39,405 bases of DNA from Pseudomonas sp. 21 (GCF_000955805.1 NZ_JYOA01000004.1:132595-171999); one strand, 5' to 3'. Numbered from the stretch's first letter, positions 1 to 9,743 are shown. A program made the numbers and translations. The notes: generated by a model from the letters alone, not told the origin.

Positions 1-65
1 TGCTCGCGAACCGCATGGCACCGATACGGCTGATAAATCCGTTCGCGAGCAAGCTCGCTCCTACA
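1..65. repeat. REP inverted pair (REPIN-like), left arm cut by window edge
   Basis: Bases 41-65 are a full Pseudomonas REP unit with the core GTTCGCGAGCAAGCTCGCTC. Bases 1-11 are the end of an inverted copy whose first half lies outside the window. The pair lies just beyond the cobS stop codon and can fold into a strong hairpin, so it may serve as the 3' end or stabiliser of the cobalamin operon transcript. The same core recurs at 3108-3187 and 33021-33042. Confidence 0.85.
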
Positions 66-95
66 CGCACAGCCCACGCGCCTATCCGTTGGACC

Positions 96-914
96 CTAGA
101 GCGCCAACGCCACCAGCACCGCGCACTCGATCATCTCCAGCATCGCGCCGGCGGTATCCCCGGTGGTGCCGCCCAGGCGGGCGATGAAGCGGCTGCGCAG
201 CCAGACGAACATCACCAGCGCGACCGCCAGCGCCAGCATGCCGGTCAGACCCGCCAGCACCATCAGCGCGGCGTTGGCCGCCAACATCCAGGGCATGGCG
301 CGGCGCGGCAGGTGATCGGCCAGCGCCTGGCCCAGGCCGCCCTTGCGGGCGTATTCGGTGGTGTAGAACAGCAGCGGCAACGCGCAGCGCCCCAGCCAGG
401 GCGCCAGCAGCAAACCCCAGTGCTGGTGATTACCGAGAATGGCGGTGATCGCCGCGAACTTCAGCAGCAGCAACAGCACCAGGACGACGACTGCCGCCGG
501 GCCGCAGCGTGGGTCCTTCATGATCGCCAAAGTGCGCTCGCGATCACCCAGCCCGCCGATCCAGGCGTCAGCCGAATCGGCCAGGCCGTCCAGGTGCAGA
601 GCGCCGCTGAAGGCCACCCACACCAGCAGCACCAGCGCCGCCTGCAGCAGCAGGTGCACGCCGCTGAGCAGCTCGCCCATCGCAAACAGCACAGCGCCGA
701 TCAACAGCCCCACCAACGGGTAATACAAGGTGGCGCGGCCAAATTGCTGCGGCGTCGGCATGTGTCTCAGAGGCACCGGCAGGCGGGTGAGGAACTGCAA
801 CGCCACGAGAGGCAGGCACCAGTCGCTGAGCTGGGCCGCGCGCACGTCATCGCCGCTCTCTTCGGCAGGCTGCTCGGGTGCTTCCTGATCGCGTTCCGGG
901 TGCGGAGTATTCAT
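96..914 (-). CDS. cobS: Adenosylcobinamide-GDP ribazoletransferase (cobalamin synthase, CobS/CobV)
   Basis: This integral inner-membrane enzyme joins adenosylcobinamide-GDP to alpha-ribazole (phosphate), the final assembly step of adenosylcobalamin. The 272-residue protein has the family motifs LHLDGLADSADAW and IMKDPRCGP in the first half, several hydrophobic segments, and GGTTGDTAGA near the C terminus. I place the start at the ATG ending at 914. The first 25 or so residues are polar and acidic and lie ahead of the usual 'ALQFLTRLPVP' beginning, so the mature family start may be a little further in, and no strong ribosome site precedes 914. It is the last gene of the cob operon, 11 bases after cobC, and a REP pair follows it. 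Confidence 0.93.
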   Translation of the reverse strand: MNTPHPERDQEAPEQPAEESGDDVRAAQLSDWCLPLVALQFLTRLPVPLRHMPTPQQFGRATLYYPLVGLLIGAVLFAMGELLSGVHLLLQAALVLLVWVAFSGALHLDGLADSADAWIGGLGDRERTLAIMKDPRCGPAAVVVLVLLLLLKFAAITAILGNHQHWGLLLAPWLGRCALPLLFYTTEYARKGGLGQALADHLPRRAMPWMLAANAALMVLAGLTGMLALAVALVMFVWLRSRFIARLGGTTGDTAGAMLEMIECAVLVALAL

Positions 915-925
915 CAGGGGTCGAC

Positions 926-1513
926 TCAGGGTTGCGCCTTGTGGATGCGCCAGCTGTTGCCCTCGCGGGTCACGTCCAGCGCCATGCATTCGCCGTGGGC
1001 CACCACCACTTCCAGCAGACGCTTCGCCGGCAGGCCGTTGGCCAGGGCGCCGAACAGGCGCATCACGCCGCCATGGGTGACAACCAGCACGGACGATCCA
1101 GCGTGGGTCTGGTAGAGGCGCTCCAGCGCCGCGAAGACACGGGATTCGAAGTCGCCCATGGCCTCGCCACCCGGTGGAGGGAAAGCGTAGGGATCGTCCC
1201 AGAAGCGCCCGAGCGCCTGCGCATCCGTCTCCATCAGCTTAGCTGGCGAAATGCCTTCCCACTGGCCGAAATCCAGCTCCTGCAGGCCCGGCTCAAAGCC
1301 CAGCGGCAAGCCGTGGCGCGCCGCCAGCTCCCTGGCAAAGGCCGCGCATCGCTGCAACGGCGAGCTGACCAGCGCCGACCAGCGGCACTCATCCCCCAAA
1401 GCCTCGCGCATCTGGGCCCAGCCGGTTTCGGTCAGCGCATCGTCCAGGCGCCCGCGAAAGCCACCGCCCAGTTCGGTCTCGCCGTGACGCAGCAACTCCA
1501 GGCGCAACGTCAT
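926..1513 (-). CDS. cobC: Histidine phosphatase, probable alpha-ribazole phosphatase
   Basis: A 195-residue member of the phosphoglycerate-mutase/histidine-phosphatase family. The signature RHGET is at residues 9-13, with His10 the expected phospho-acceptor. ELDFGQWEG and the second catalytic His in VVTHGGVMR are also present. In cobalamin synthesis this family removes the phosphate from alpha-ribazole-5'-phosphate or from adenosylcobalamin-5'-phosphate in the cytoplasm. The substrate is inferred from position: the ATG overlaps the cobT stop codon by four bases (ATGA) and cobS follows directly. The family alone would also fit a general phosphatase, so the assignment rests on the operon. Confidence 0.87.
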   Translation of the reverse strand: MTLRLELLRHGETELGGGFRGRLDDALTETGWAQMREALGDECRWSALVSSPLQRCAAFARELAARHGLPLGFEPGLQELDFGQWEGISPAKLMETDAQALGRFWDDPYAFPPPGGEAMGDFESRVFAALERLYQTHAGSSVLVVTHGGVMRLFGALANGLPAKRLLEVVVAHGECMALDVTREGNSWRIHKAQP

Positions 1514-2565
1514 GCAGGGCGGTCCGACACCGCGGCCTCGGCGAAGGTCGCCATGCCGCTGTGCAACCGGCACGCCTGGCGCAGCAGCGGCACCGCCAGC
1601 GCCGCGCCGCTACCCTCGCCCAGACGCAGGCCGAGGTCGAGCAACGGCTGCGCGTCGAGCGCGGCCAGCACACGGTTGTGTCCCGGCTCGGCGCCGGCGT
1701 GGGCGAACAGCAGCCAGTCCCTGCAACCGGGATTGAGGTGCGTGGCGCACAGCGCGGCGGTGGTGCAGATGAAACCGTCCACCAAGACCGGAATGCCCTT
1801 TTGCGCACAGGCGAGATAGGCGCCCACCAGCGCGGCGATTTCGAAGCCACCGAGGCGGCACAGTGCCTCGAAGGGCTCGTCGCAGTGAGCGCGGTGCAAC
1901 GCCAGCGCGCGGTCGATCACCTCGACCTTGCGCGCGACGCCCTGCGAGTCCAGCCCGGTACCGGGGCCAACCAGCGCCTGCGCCGGCTCGTCCAGCAGGG
2001 CGCAGGCGAGTGCCGCCGCCGAGCTGGTATTACCGATGCCCATTTCGCCGCCGATGAACAATTCCGCACCGGCCTGCTGCGCGCGGCGCACGGATTCGCG
2101 ACCGGCTTCCAGCGCGATCAGGCACTGGGCGGCAGTCATCGCCGGCTCCTTGGTGAAATTCGCGGTGCCCGCGCCGACCATCACATGCAGCACACCTGGC
2201 AGCGGTTCCAGCGGCGTGGCGGTCCCCAGGTCGATCACCTCCAGCCGCGCGTCGAGGTCGCGGGCCAGCACGCTGATCGCCGCACCGCCGCGCACGAAGT
2301 TGCGCAGCATCTCGACGGTCACCGCCTGCGGATAGGCCGACACGCCTTCGGCGACCACGCCGTGGTCACCGGCGAACAGGGCGATCCAGACATGCTCCAG
2401 GGTCGGCCGCTCGCGCCCCTGCAGGCCGGCGAGGCGGATGGTCTCTTCCTCCAGCCGGCCCAGCGCGCCGCGCGGCTTGGTCAGCTGGTCCTGGCGCGCA
2501 GCGGCCTTGTCCTGCGCCACGCGGTCGATCGGCTGGGTACCTTGCAGCCACCATTGCAGACTCAT
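1510..2565 (-). CDS. cobT: Nicotinate-nucleotide--dimethylbenzimidazole phosphoribosyltransferase
   Basis: The protein transfers ribose-phosphate from nicotinate mononucleotide to 5,6-dimethylbenzimidazole, giving alpha-ribazole-5'-phosphate for the lower ligand of cobalamin. It has 351 residues, the usual family length. The sequence has the family's GEMGIGNTS segment in the middle and a GEGSGAALA segment near the C terminus, where the catalytic glutamate of the family lies. The gene overlaps cobU upstream (its ATG is inside the cobU stop region) and cobC downstream by four bases at each end, so translation is probably coupled. The base it consumes is made by BluB from the same operon. Pseudomonas annotations often call this gene cobU. 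Confidence 0.95.
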   Translation of the reverse strand: MSLQWWLQGTQPIDRVAQDKAAARQDQLTKPRGALGRLEEETIRLAGLQGRERPTLEHVWIALFAGDHGVVAEGVSAYPQAVTVEMLRNFVRGGAAISVLARDLDARLEVIDLGTATPLEPLPGVLHVMVGAGTANFTKEPAMTAAQCLIALEAGRESVRRAQQAGAELFIGGEMGIGNTSSAAALACALLDEPAQALVGPGTGLDSQGVARKVEVIDRALALHRAHCDEPFEALCRLGGFEIAALVGAYLACAQKGIPVLVDGFICTTAALCATHLNPGCRDWLLFAHAGAEPGHNRVLAALDAQPLLDLGLRLGEGSGAALAVPLLRQACRLHSGMATFAEAAVSDRPA

Positions 2566-3083
2566 AACGCTTCCCCCTTCAACACCATGGGCAGGCCGGC
2601 GACGGTGAACACCACGCGCTCGCTGACCTCGGCCAGGGACTGGTGCAGCCAGCCGGCCTCGTCGACATATCGGCGGCTGAGTTCGCCCATCGGCACCACG
2701 CCCAGCCCGGTTTCGTTGCTGACCAGGATGATTCGCCCCGGCAGTTGCGGCAGCGTTTCCAGCAGCGCGTCGATCTCGCCGCGCAGGCGCCAGCCGTCTT
2801 CATGGATCAGCAGGTTGGTAACCCACAGGGTCAGGCAGTCCACCAGCACGCAGTGCTGCGGCGCCGCCAGGCGCTCCAGCGCGTCGGCCAGGGCCAGCGG
2901 TTCTTCCACCAGCCCCCAGTGTTCCGGGCGGCGCTCGCGGTGCTGGAGGATGCGCGTGGACATCTCGCCGTCGCCGGCCTGGGCCGTGGCGACGTAGGTG
3001 ACCGGCAAGCCGCTTTCCTGCGCCAGGCGCTCGGCCAGGCGGCTCTTGCCCGAGCGGGCGCCGCCGAGGATCAGTTCAAGCAT
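2562..3083 (-). CDS. cobU: Bifunctional adenosylcobinamide kinase / adenosylcobinamide-phosphate guanylyltransferase
   Basis: This 173-residue cytoplasmic enzyme phosphorylates adenosylcobinamide and then caps it with GMP, making the substrate for CobS. The P-loop GGARSGKSR is at residues 7-15. His48 in the segment [10 protein letters not shown] matches the guanylylated histidine of the family. [11 protein letters not shown] at the very start is typical and supports the ATG ending at 3083. It is the CobP of Pseudomonas denitrificans nomenclature. Between it and cobQ lie 172 bases containing a REP inverted pair, the only large gap between neighbouring genes of the operon, so cobU, cobT, cobC and cobS could be expressed at a different level from the upstream genes. 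Confidence 0.95.
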   Translation of the reverse strand: MLELILGGARSGKSRLAERLAQESGLPVTYVATAQAGDGEMSTRILQHRERRPEHWGLVEEPLALADALERLAAPQHCVLVDCLTLWVTNLLIHEDGWRLRGEIDALLETLPQLPGRIILVSNETGLGVVPMGELSRRYVDEAGWLHQSLAEVSERVVFTVAGLPMVLKGEAL

Positions 3084-3107
3084 GGGTTCTCCCAGTCGAT
3101 CGGGACC

Positions 3108-3187
3108 TGTAGGAGCGAGCTTGTTCGCGAACAGAGGTTTGCGGGCACGCCGGAGTCATGCGGTTCGCGAGCAAGCTCGCTCCTACA
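3108..3187. repeat. REP inverted pair (REPIN) between cobQ and cobU
   Basis: Two 25-base arms, 3108-3132 and 3163-3187, are inverted copies that differ at one position and share the core AGGAGCGAGCTTG / CAAGCTCGCTCCT. About 30 bases separate them. They fill most of the only sizeable intergenic gap inside the cobalamin operon. A folded hairpin of this size in the mRNA could protect upstream message from 3' exonucleases or reduce readthrough. The rest of the gap (3084-3107 and 3188-3255) shows nothing else I can support. Confidence 0.92.
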
Positions 3188-3255
3188 AGAAAGCGTGTCT
3201 CCGGCGTTATTCGTCGACTTCACGGCGAGGCGGGATGGCGGATAACCGCGAACGG

Positions 3256-4731
3256 TCATGCGCCCTGCAGTCCGCATAACAACCTCAGTTTTTCGGTATC
3301 CAGATGCGCCTCGACCTGATCGGCCAGGAGCTCGATGTCGCGCTCGCGCAGGGCGTGGTAATCGATGTGCTGCACCTCGCGCAGCCCCGCCCAGTGCAGC
3401 AGCGCAGCACTGGCGGCGGCGGACTCGAACAGCCCGTGCAGGTAAGTGCCCATCACCTGGCCATCGTCGCTCAACGCGCCATCGGCACGGCCATCGCTCA
3501 GGCGCACCGCGGGATTGGCCAGCGCCGGGCCTTCGGTGACGCCAGCGTGGATCTCGTAACCACTCACCGCAGCCCCTTCCAGCGCCAGCTGGCCGCTGAC
3601 ATTGCGCAGCTGCTTCTCCGGTTCCAGCACGGTGCGCAGGTCCAGCAGGCCGAGCCCTTCGCTCTCCCCCGCCGCGCCTTCCAGGCCATGCGGGTCGGCA
3701 AGCGTATGACCGAGCATCTGCAAGCCGCCGCAGATGCCCAGCACTTTGCCGCCGTAGCGCAGGTGGCGCTGGATCGCCGCGTCCCAACCTTGCGCGCGCA
3801 GGAAAGCGAGGTCAGGACGCACGCTCTTGGAACCAGGCAGGATGATCAGATCCGCCGGCGGGATCGGCTGGCCGGGGCCGACGAAGGTCAGCTCCACCTG
3901 CGGGTGCAGGCGCAGCGGGTCGAAGTCGGTGTGGTTGCTGATGCGCGGCAGCACCGGCACCACCACGCGCAGGCGCTCGCCGGTCTTGGCGGCCTGGCGG
4001 GTGTCGATGGCATCCTCGGCTTCCAGGTGGAAATCCATCAGGTACGGCAGCACGCCGAGCACCGGCACGCCGGTGCGTTCTTCCAGCCAGTCGAGGCCGT
4101 TCTGCAACAGCGCGATGTCGCCGCGGAAACGGTTGATGACGAAACCCTTTACCCGCGCCCGTTCACTTTCGGAGAGCAGCTCCAGGGTGCCGACCAGATG
4201 GGCGAACACGCCGCCACGATCGATGTCGGCGATCAGGATCACCGGGCAGTCCACCGCCTCGGCGAAGCCCATGTTGGCGATGTCGTTGGCGCGCAGGTTG
4301 ATCTCCGCCGGCGAGCCCGCGCCTTCCACCATCACCACCGGGTACTGCGCGCTGAGGCGCTGATGGGACTCGAGCACCGCCTGCATCGCCACGCGCTTGT
4401 AGTCGTGGTAGGCCACGGCGTTCATGCTGGTGACCGCGCGGCCATGGATGATCACCTGGGCGCCGGTGTCGCTGTTGGGCTTGAGCAGCACCGGGTTCAT
4501 GTCGGTATGCGGCGCCAGATTACAGGCCTGCGCCTGCACCGCCTGGGCGCGGCCGATCTCGCCGCCGTCGGCGGTCACTGCGCTGTTGAGCGCCATGTTC
4601 TGCGGCTTGAACGGCACCACCGCGATGCCCTGCCGGCGTAGCCAGCGGCACAGCGCAGTCACCAGCGTGCTTTTGCCGGCGTCCGAGGTGGTGCCCTGCA
4701 CCATCAGCGTCGCGCTTTTCGGGGTAATCAA
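3256..4731 (-). CDS. cobQ: Cobyric acid synthase (glutamine-hydrolysing)
   Basis: CobQ amidates four carboxylates of adenosylcobyrinic acid a,c-diamide using ATP and glutamine. The N-terminal ATP-binding domain begins with [12 protein letters not shown] (residues 11-22). The C-terminal class I-like glutamine amidotransferase domain has [12 protein letters not shown] with the nucleophile Cys334. Length from the chosen start is 491 residues, normal for the family. I chose a TTG start ending at 4731: it overlaps the cobD stop (TTGA) and has GGAGAG seven bases ahead, whereas the in-frame ATG at 4704 has no ribosome site. The open frame continues upstream, but that part lies over cobD and reads like a shadow frame. 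Confidence 0.94.
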   Translation of the reverse strand: MITPKSATLMVQGTTSDAGKSTLVTALCRWLRRQGIAVVPFKPQNMALNSAVTADGGEIGRAQAVQAQACNLAPHTDMNPVLLKPNSDTGAQVIIHGRAVTSMNAVAYHDYKRVAMQAVLESHQRLSAQYPVVMVEGAGSPAEINLRANDIANMGFAEAVDCPVILIADIDRGGVFAHLVGTLELLSESERARVKGFVINRFRGDIALLQNGLDWLEERTGVPVLGVLPYLMDFHLEAEDAIDTRQAAKTGERLRVVVPVLPRISNHTDFDPLRLHPQVELTFVGPGQPIPPADLIILPGSKSVRPDLAFLRAQGWDAAIQRHLRYGGKVLGICGGLQMLGHTLADPHGLEGAAGESEGLGLLDLRTVLEPEKQLRNVSGQLALEGAAVSGYEIHAGVTEGPALANPAVRLSDGRADGALSDDGQVMGTYLHGLFESAAASAALLHWAGLREVQHIDYHALRERDIELLADQVEAHLDTEKLRLLCGLQGA

Positions 4732-5729
4732 CGCAGGCTCTCCATCTGGTTGAAGGTGCGCAGGCCGTGCTCCAGGCGCTCCCAACCCTTCTCGTCCGGC
4801 GGCAGGCCGAAGCGCAGGCTGCCGGGCGTCTCGAACAGGCGCACGAGGATGCCCTGGCGCGCCAGGTGATCGCGCAGCGCATGGGCACGCATCGACACCA
4901 CCCACTGGAACAACGCCGTGCCGCCCTGCGGGGCGAAGCCATGCTCGCCGAGCAGCCCGGCCAGGCGCCGGCTGGCGTCATGCAGGTCGCGGCGGCGCTG
5001 GATCTGTTCCTGGAACTCGCCCAGCACCGCCTGGGCAACCCAGCGTGTCGGGCCGTTCACCGCCCAGGGGCCGAGCAGTTTCGCCAGGCTATCCAGCAGG
5101 CGCGGCTCGGCGAAGGCAAAGCCCAGCCGTGCGCCGGCCAGGCCGAAGAACTTGCCGAAGGAGCGCAACACGATCAGCCCCGGACGGCTCGCGCAGCTGG
5201 GCGCCAGGCTGTGCTCGGGCGTGCAGTCCATGAAGGCTTCGTCCACCACCAGCCAGCCGCCGCGCTCCTGCAGGCGCGCATGCCATTCCAGCAGCACGCC
5301 GGCCTCGATGCGCCGGCCGGTGGGGTTGTTCGGGTTGACCACCACCAGCACATCGAAGCGCTCCAGGTGATGGGGGACTTCCTGGTCGCTGACCTCCCGC
5401 AGGATGTGCCCGGCGGCACGCCAGGACTCGGCGTGCTCGGTATAGCAGGGTGAGACCACGCCGACCTTGCCGGGCCGGCGCAGCCGCGGCAGCAGCTGGA
5501 TCGCCGCCTGGCTGCCGGGCAGCGGCAGCAGCTTCTCGGCGCCGTAGTAGCGCCGCGCAGCGGCCTCCAGGCCGTCGCTGTCCTCGGGCAGGCGCATCCA
5601 GGCTGCCGCCGGCACGCTGGGCAACGCCCAGGGCCAGGGCGAGATGCCGGTAGACAAGTCCAGCCACTCGGAGAGCGGAATTCCGTACTGCTGCGCCGCT
5701 TTGCGCAACCGGCCGCCATGTTCGAGCAT
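4728..5729 (-). CDS. cobD: Threonine-phosphate decarboxylase (CobD of Salmonella, CobC of P. denitrificans)
   Basis: A fold-type I PLP enzyme that makes (R)-1-amino-2-propanol O-2-phosphate, the aminopropanol linker of cobalamin, from L-threonine phosphate. NPNNPTG is at residues 132-138, VVDEAF at 161-166, and the PLP lysine is Lys193 in [11 protein letters not shown], all as in histidinol-phosphate aminotransferase relatives. With the ATG at 5729 it is 333 residues. GGGAG lies seven bases upstream and the start overlaps the cbiB stop codon (TGATG). An in-frame GTG at 5765 would add 12 residues inside cbiB and is less likely. Placement directly after cbiB, which uses its product, supports the function. 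Confidence 0.94.
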   Translation of the reverse strand: MLEHGGRLRKAAQQYGIPLSEWLDLSTGISPWPWALPSVPAAAWMRLPEDSDGLEAAARRYYGAEKLLPLPGSQAAIQLLPRLRRPGKVGVVSPCYTEHAESWRAAGHILREVSDQEVPHHLERFDVLVVVNPNNPTGRRIEAGVLLEWHARLQERGGWLVVDEAFMDCTPEHSLAPSCASRPGLIVLRSFGKFFGLAGARLGFAFAEPRLLDSLAKLLGPWAVNGPTRWVAQAVLGEFQEQIQRRRDLHDASRRLAGLLGEHGFAPQGGTALFQWVVSMRAHALRDHLARQGILVRLFETPGSLRFGLPPDEKGWERLEHGLRTFNQMESLR

Positions 5730-6658
5730 CAGAGCACTCCCAGAATCAGGATGATCAGCAACCACAACAACACGCCCTGACGTACCAGGGCCAGCGCGCG
5801 CCAGATGTCCACGGCAGTTGGCGCCGGGCCTTCACCCAACTGCGGGCGTTCGTGGAGCTCGCCGTGGTAGCGGGCGGAGCCGCCCAGCGAAACGCCCAGC
5901 GCCCCCGCACCGGCGGCCATCACCGGACCGGCGTTGGGACTGTCCCACTGCGGTGCCTGCGTGCGCCAGCAGCGCAGCGCGAGACGGTTGTGGCCCAGCA
6001 GCGCGTAGGTGAACGCCACCAGGCGCGCCGGAATGTAGTTGAGCACATCGTCGATCTTCGCCGCGGCCCAGCCAAAGCGTTCGAAACGCGCGTTGCGGTA
6101 GCCCCACATGGCGTCGAGGGTGTTGCTCAGGCGATAGAGCACCACGCCCGGCGCACCGGCCAGGGCGAACCAGAACAACGCCGCGTAGACCGCGTCGCTG
6201 CCGTTCTCCAGCACCGATTCGGTAGCGGCTCGGGCCACGGCGGTGTCGTCCAGTTCGGCAGTTTCGCGGCTGACCATGTAGCCCACGCGCAGGCGCGCTT
6301 CGTTCAGGTCACCGGCGCGCAAGGCCAGCGCTACCGGCTCGGCATGTTCGCCCAGGCTTCGCAGGCCCAGCGCGGCGTACAGCGCGAGCGCCTGGACGAC
6401 CCAGCCGACGTAGGGCAGCAGGCTCAGCAACAGCGCGATGAGCGTCAGCGGGACGACCGCGATGATCCAGGCGGTGACGCCATGGCTGCGCCAGCCGAGG
6501 CCGGGGGTGTCCTTGCCGGCGTCGGCGCGGGAACGGTTGAAGCGCCGCTCCAGCCGATCCGCCAGGCGTCCGAAAGCCACCAGCGGATGCCAGCGTTTCG
6601 GCTCGCCCAGCAGTGCATCCAGCACCATGCCGAGGACGCTCAGCAAGGCCAGGCTCAT
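5729..6658 (-). CDS. cbiB: Adenosylcobinamide-phosphate synthase (CbiB/CobD)
   Basis: This inner-membrane protein attaches aminopropanol (phosphate) to adenosylcobyric acid, giving adenosylcobinamide (phosphate). The 309-residue sequence opens with the family-typical [18 protein letters not shown] and has several hydrophobic segments, '[26 protein letters not shown]'-type signature residues (here [12 protein letters not shown] then [13 protein letters not shown]) and [15 protein letters not shown] towards the C terminus. The ATG ending at 6658 overlaps the bluB stop (ATGA), and the stop overlaps the cobD start. The open frame extends far upstream, but that part lies over bluB in another frame and is not part of the protein. 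Confidence 0.94.
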   Translation of the reverse strand: MSLALLSVLGMVLDALLGEPKRWHPLVAFGRLADRLERRFNRSRADAGKDTPGLGWRSHGVTAWIIAVVPLTLIALLLSLLPYVGWVVQALALYAALGLRSLGEHAEPVALALRAGDLNEARLRVGYMVSRETAELDDTAVARAATESVLENGSDAVYAALFWFALAGAPGVVLYRLSNTLDAMWGYRNARFERFGWAAAKIDDVLNYIPARLVAFTYALLGHNRLALRCWRTQAPQWDSPNAGPVMAAGAGALGVSLGGSARYHGELHERPQLGEGPAPTAVDIWRALALVRQGVLLWLLIILILGVL

Positions 6659-7305
6659 GGCTGTTCTCCCCAGTGGTTTTCGTAAAGCAGCTCGCTGAGC
6701 GCGCGCGGCTGGCGCCAGCCTTCCAGGGCCAGCATCGGCGCCGGGTAGAACTCGCTGACCGGGCCGAGGCAGATCACCGCCACGGCTTCGGCTCCCGCCG
6801 GCAGGCCCAGCAGCTCGCCCAACGCGGCTGGATCGAACAGCGACACCCAGCCCATGCCCAAGCCTTCGGCGCGCGAGGCCAGCCAGAGGTTCTGGATGGC
6901 GCAGGAGAGCGAGGCCAGATCCATGTTCGGCAACGTACGACGACCGAAGACATGCGCCTCGCGGCCATCCATCAAGGCGGCCACCAGCACTTCGGCGCAG
7001 TCGAGCACACCCTCGACCTTGAGCTTCATGAACTCGTCGGAGCGTTCGCCCAGTGCCTCGGCGGTGCGCTCGCGCTCCTCTTCCACCAGAGCATGGATCG
7101 ACTGGCGCAGCGCCCGCGCGGTGACGCGGATGAAGCGCCACGGCTGCATCAGGCCGACGCTGGGCGCCTGGTGGGCAGCTTCCAGCAGGCGCGCGAGCAA
7201 TTCGGGCGCCACCTCGCCACCGCTGAAATGACGCATGTCGCGGCGCTCGGCGATGGCGCGGTAGAGCGCGGCGCGTTCCTCGGGGCTGTAGGCGTGATCG
7301 GTCAT
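6655..7305 (-). CDS. bluB: 5,6-dimethylbenzimidazole synthase (flavin destructase)
   Basis: BluB uses oxygen to break reduced FMN and release 5,6-dimethylbenzimidazole, the lower ligand base of cobalamin. It has a nitroreductase-like fold. Family marks are RRDMRHF (residues 21-27), [15 protein letters not shown] (about 45-59), and [14 protein letters not shown] in the second half. The 216-residue length is normal. Start and stop both overlap neighbours by four bases (cobB upstream, cbiB downstream). Its presence means the host can make the lower ligand aerobically and does not need imported base. A plain nitroreductase is the main alternative, but the cob operon setting and the [12 protein letters not shown] motif argue for BluB. 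Confidence 0.94.
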   Translation of the reverse strand: MTDHAYSPEERAALYRAIAERRDMRHFSGGEVAPELLARLLEAAHQAPSVGLMQPWRFIRVTARALRQSIHALVEEERERTAEALGERSDEFMKLKVEGVLDCAEVLVAALMDGREAHVFGRRTLPNMDLASLSCAIQNLWLASRAEGLGMGWVSLFDPAALGELLGLPAGAEAVAVICLGPVSEFYPAPMLALEGWRQPRALSELLYENHWGEQP

Positions 7306-8597
7306 GGTCTGAAGAGTGCGGCCGCGGCATCCGGATCGGATGGCAGGTAGAAGTGGATGTAGGACGCCGTGAGACGGCCACGTCGGAACACGGCCTCGGC
7401 CACCGGCTTGTCGTTCGGGCAGACGCCACGGGCCAGCGGTATTTCGGCGCTGTCGAGCAACGAATGGTGGAAGGTGTGCCCGCGCAGGGTGCCTTCGGGC
7501 AGCGTCACGGCCTGCAGCGCCAGCGCGGCGAGGCGTTTCTGCATGCGCGCCTCGCCCGGCAGCAGGCCCAGCAGCTCCCCGCGTTCGCCGGCTACGTCAG
7601 TCAGCGCATCGAGCAGATAGAGCATGCCGCCGCACTCGGCGAGGATCGGCTTGCCCATCTCGTGGTGGGCGTGAATCGCCTGGGCCATGGCGCGGTTGGC
7701 GGCCAGCGCCTGCAGGTGCAGTTCCGGGTAGCCGCCGGGCAGGTAGAGGCTGTCCACCTCCGGCAGCGATTCGTCACGCAGCGGCGAGAAGAACACCAGT
7801 TCAGCACCCAGCTCGCGCAGCAGGTCGAGGTTGGCCTGATAGAGGAAGGCGAAGGCGTTGTCCCTCGCCACGCCGATGCGCACTCCGTCGAGGGCGGAAG
7901 ATTCGCTGCGCGGCTCGGGCACGGCGAAGCTCACCGGCGCCGGCAACTCGGAGCTGGCACTGGCAGCCAGCGCATCGGCGGCGGCGTCCAGGCGTGCGTC
8001 GAGGTCGGCCAGTTCGTCGGCCTGTACCAGGCCGAGGTGGCGGCTGGGCAACTCCACTTCGGTGTCGCGCGGCAGTGCGCCATACCAGCGAATCCACTCG
8101 GGCAGGCTATCGCGCACCAGGTCGCGGTGGCGCTGGCTGCCGATGCGGTTGGCGAGCACGCCAGAGAACGGCAGGTCGCGCTGGTAGGTGGCCATGCCGA
8201 CGGCCATCGCACCGAAGGTCTGGGCCATGGACTGGCCGTTGATCACCGCCATCACCGGCACATTGAAGCGCCGCGCCAGATCGGCGGCCGAGGGCGAGCC
8301 GTCGAACAGGCCCATCACACCTTCGATGAGAATCAGGTCGGCCTCGCCGGCGGCCTCCCAGAGCAACCGGCGGCTTTCGCTATCGCCGACCATCCACAGG
8401 TCCAGCTGATAGACCGGCGCGCCGCTGGCGCGGGCGAGGATCATCGGGTCGAGGAAATCCGGACCGCACTTGAACACCCGCACCTTGCGCCCGAGACGCG
8501 TGTGCAGGCGCGCCAGGGCGGCGGTCACGGTGGTCTTGCCCTGCCCGGAAGCGGGGGCGGCGATCAGCAGGGCGGGGCATTGGCGCGCATCGAGCAT
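7302..8597 (-). CDS. cobB: Cobyrinate a,c-diamide synthase (glutamine-hydrolysing)
   Basis: Amidates the a and c side chains of (hydrogeno)cobyrinic acid with ATP and glutamine, the step before cobalt handling and adenosylation in the aerobic route. Residues 16-23 hold the ATP-binding ASGQGKTT. The glutamine amidotransferase domain has [11 protein letters not shown] (285-295) and the nucleophile Cys322 in [13 protein letters not shown]. The chosen ATG at 8597 gives 431 residues and has GGAG eight bases upstream. The frame stays open 75 bases further without a ribosome site. It follows cobO by 28 bases and overlaps bluB. The symbol is that of the cobalamin gene and is unrelated to the sirtuin also called CobB. 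Confidence 0.95.
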   Translation of the reverse strand: MLDARQCPALLIAAPASGQGKTTVTAALARLHTRLGRKVRVFKCGPDFLDPMILARASGAPVYQLDLWMVGDSESRRLLWEAAGEADLILIEGVMGLFDGSPSAADLARRFNVPVMAVINGQSMAQTFGAMAVGMATYQRDLPFSGVLANRIGSQRHRDLVRDSLPEWIRWYGALPRDTEVELPSRHLGLVQADELADLDARLDAAADALAASASSELPAPVSFAVPEPRSESSALDGVRIGVARDNAFAFLYQANLDLLRELGAELVFFSPLRDESLPEVDSLYLPGGYPELHLQALAANRAMAQAIHAHHEMGKPILAECGGMLYLLDALTDVAGERGELLGLLPGEARMQKRLAALALQAVTLPEGTLRGHTFHHSLLDSAEIPLARGVCPNDKPVAEAVFRRGRLTASYIHFYLPSDPDAAAALFRP

Positions 8598-8625
8598 CAG
8601 GCGTGCTCCGCCACAACGAAGGGCA

Positions 8626-9237
8626 TCAGAATTCCACCCCTTTCTGCGCCTTGATCCCTGCCTTGAAGGCATGTTTCACCAGGCCCATCTCGCTCACGGT
8701 ATCGGCGGCCTCGACCATGGCCGGCTGCACGCCACGGCCGGTGGCGACCACATGCTGCATGGGCGGTCGGGCGGCAATGTCGGCGAGCACGGTGTCCAGC
8801 TCCAGGTAGCCGTGCTTGAGGGCAATGTTCACCTCGTCCAGCACCACCAGGCCTATCTCCGGGTCGCCCAGCAGTTGGCGGGCCACGCCCCAGGCCGCCT
8901 GTGCCTTGGCGATATCGCGCTGGCGGTCCTGGGTTTCCCAGGTGAAGCCTTCGCCCATCACGTGGAAGCTGACTTCCTCGGGGAAGCGGCGGAAGAATGC
9001 CTCCTCGCCCGTGGTCGCGGCGCCCTTGATGAACTGCACCACGCCCACCTTCATGCCGTGGCCCAGCGCGCGAGCGACCATGCCGAAGGCCGAGCTGCTC
9101 TTGCCCTTGCCGTTGCCGCTGTTGACCAGGAACACACCGCGCTCACCCTGGGCCTGGGCGATCTTGTCGTCGATCACCGCCTTCTTGCGCTGCATGCGCG
9201 AGCGATGGCGCTCGTCCTTTTCCGGGGATTCAGTCAT
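8626..9237 (-). CDS. cobO: Cob(I)yrinic acid a,c-diamide adenosyltransferase
   Basis: CobO (BtuR/CobA family) transfers the 5'-deoxyadenosyl group from ATP to the reduced corrinoid. The P-loop variant GNGKGKSS is at residues 41-48 and VVLDEVNIAL at 131-140, with VVATGRG further on. The 203-residue length is normal, including the basic N-terminal tail that wraps the ATP site in the family. AAGGA six bases before the ATG at 9237 sets the start. It is the first gene of the operon, about 290 bases downstream of the cobalamin riboswitch, so its expression, and that of the nine genes after it, should fall when adenosylcobalamin is abundant. Confidence 0.95.
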   Translation of the reverse strand: MTESPEKDERHRSRMQRKKAVIDDKIAQAQGERGVFLVNSGNGKGKSSSAFGMVARALGHGMKVGVVQFIKGAATTGEEAFFRRFPEEVSFHVMGEGFTWETQDRQRDIAKAQAAWGVARQLLGDPEIGLVVLDEVNIALKHGYLELDTVLADIAARPPMQHVVATGRGVQPAMVEAADTVSEMGLVKHAFKAGIKAQKGVEF

Positions 9238-9529
9238 GGCAGGTTCCTTCTAGAACGGCTTGTACGGGTAAAAGGGATTGCGCAGGCGCCAGGCTGCCGG
9301 CCGGGTGGCAGCAAACGCGGGAGGGAACAGGCAGGGATGCACCGCTGGCGCGCGCAGGCGCCATGCGGAAGAGATCGCCCAGCACGAAGGCTGTCGACCT
9401 GGGGAATAGGGATTTCACCTGAAGGATTCTCCGCCGCTCTCACCCGCGCGGCACTGACCAGTCGGGGCAGGCGGAGGACGGCAACGCGCGGCGCACGGCG
9501 CCGACGTCGACAGCGCCTCCCGCGATGCC
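9238..9529 (-). other. Leader between the cobalamin riboswitch and cobO
   Basis: About 290 transcribed bases separate the aptamer from the cobO ATG. I see no convincing gene. There are GC-rich potential hairpins, for example a TGGCGC...GCGCCA pair near 9346-9366 and GCTGCC...GGCAGC near 9291-9310, but no hairpin followed by a T-run. The cobO ribosome site sits in GTTCTAGAAGGAAC, which could form a small stem. How the aptamer controls this operon (rho-dependent termination or masking of the ribosome site) cannot be decided by reading. Confidence 0.5.
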
Positions 9530-9722
9530 ATGCGATGCAACAGGCCGGTCTCCGGGCTTGCGAGTGACGCCATGAGGCTGTCGATGAACCGCGCCTTCCC
9601 ATGCCGTGGCACAGTGGCTGTCTGCGGTTCGAAGCTCGCTTACCGTTGCGGGGGCAGCGCCGGAATGGTCGATTGCGCATCGATTTCACCGGCTTCCCTG
9701 TTTCACTCGCGGCTTGCACCGA
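9530..9722 (-). promoter_or_regulatory. Adenosylcobalamin riboswitch upstream of cobO
   Basis: Reading the minus strand, the conserved aptamer pieces come in order: ACAGGGAAGCCGGTG (around 9704-9688), GCTGCCCCCGCAACGGTAAG (around 9660-9639), the B12 box AGCCACTGTG (core GCCACTG at 9618-9612), and the closing segment CAAGCCCGGAGACCGGCCTG (around 9560-9541). AACAGG at the 5' side pairs with CCTGTT at the 3' side. This matches the cobalamin riboswitch class in Pseudomonas. It heads the whole cob operon. The exact outer stem boundaries are estimated. Confidence 0.95.
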
Positions 9723-9743
9723 GAGCACCTGAAGCAGGCGCGC

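Noticed and set aside
3108..3187. CRISPR-like array
   Set aside because: Only two inverted units, not direct repeats with spacers; this is a REP pair.
3304..4641. Long plus-strand open frame opposite cobQ (445 codons)
   Set aside because: It is antisense to a well-supported gene, is extremely rich in Gln, His, Arg and Ala, and has no family motif. High G+C codon bias makes such shadow frames.
9230..9418. Possible 62-codon leader peptide before cobO
   Set aside because: Starts with GTG without a ribosome site, is rich in Pro, Ala and Arg, and merely runs over the cobO start. Not enough to call a gene.
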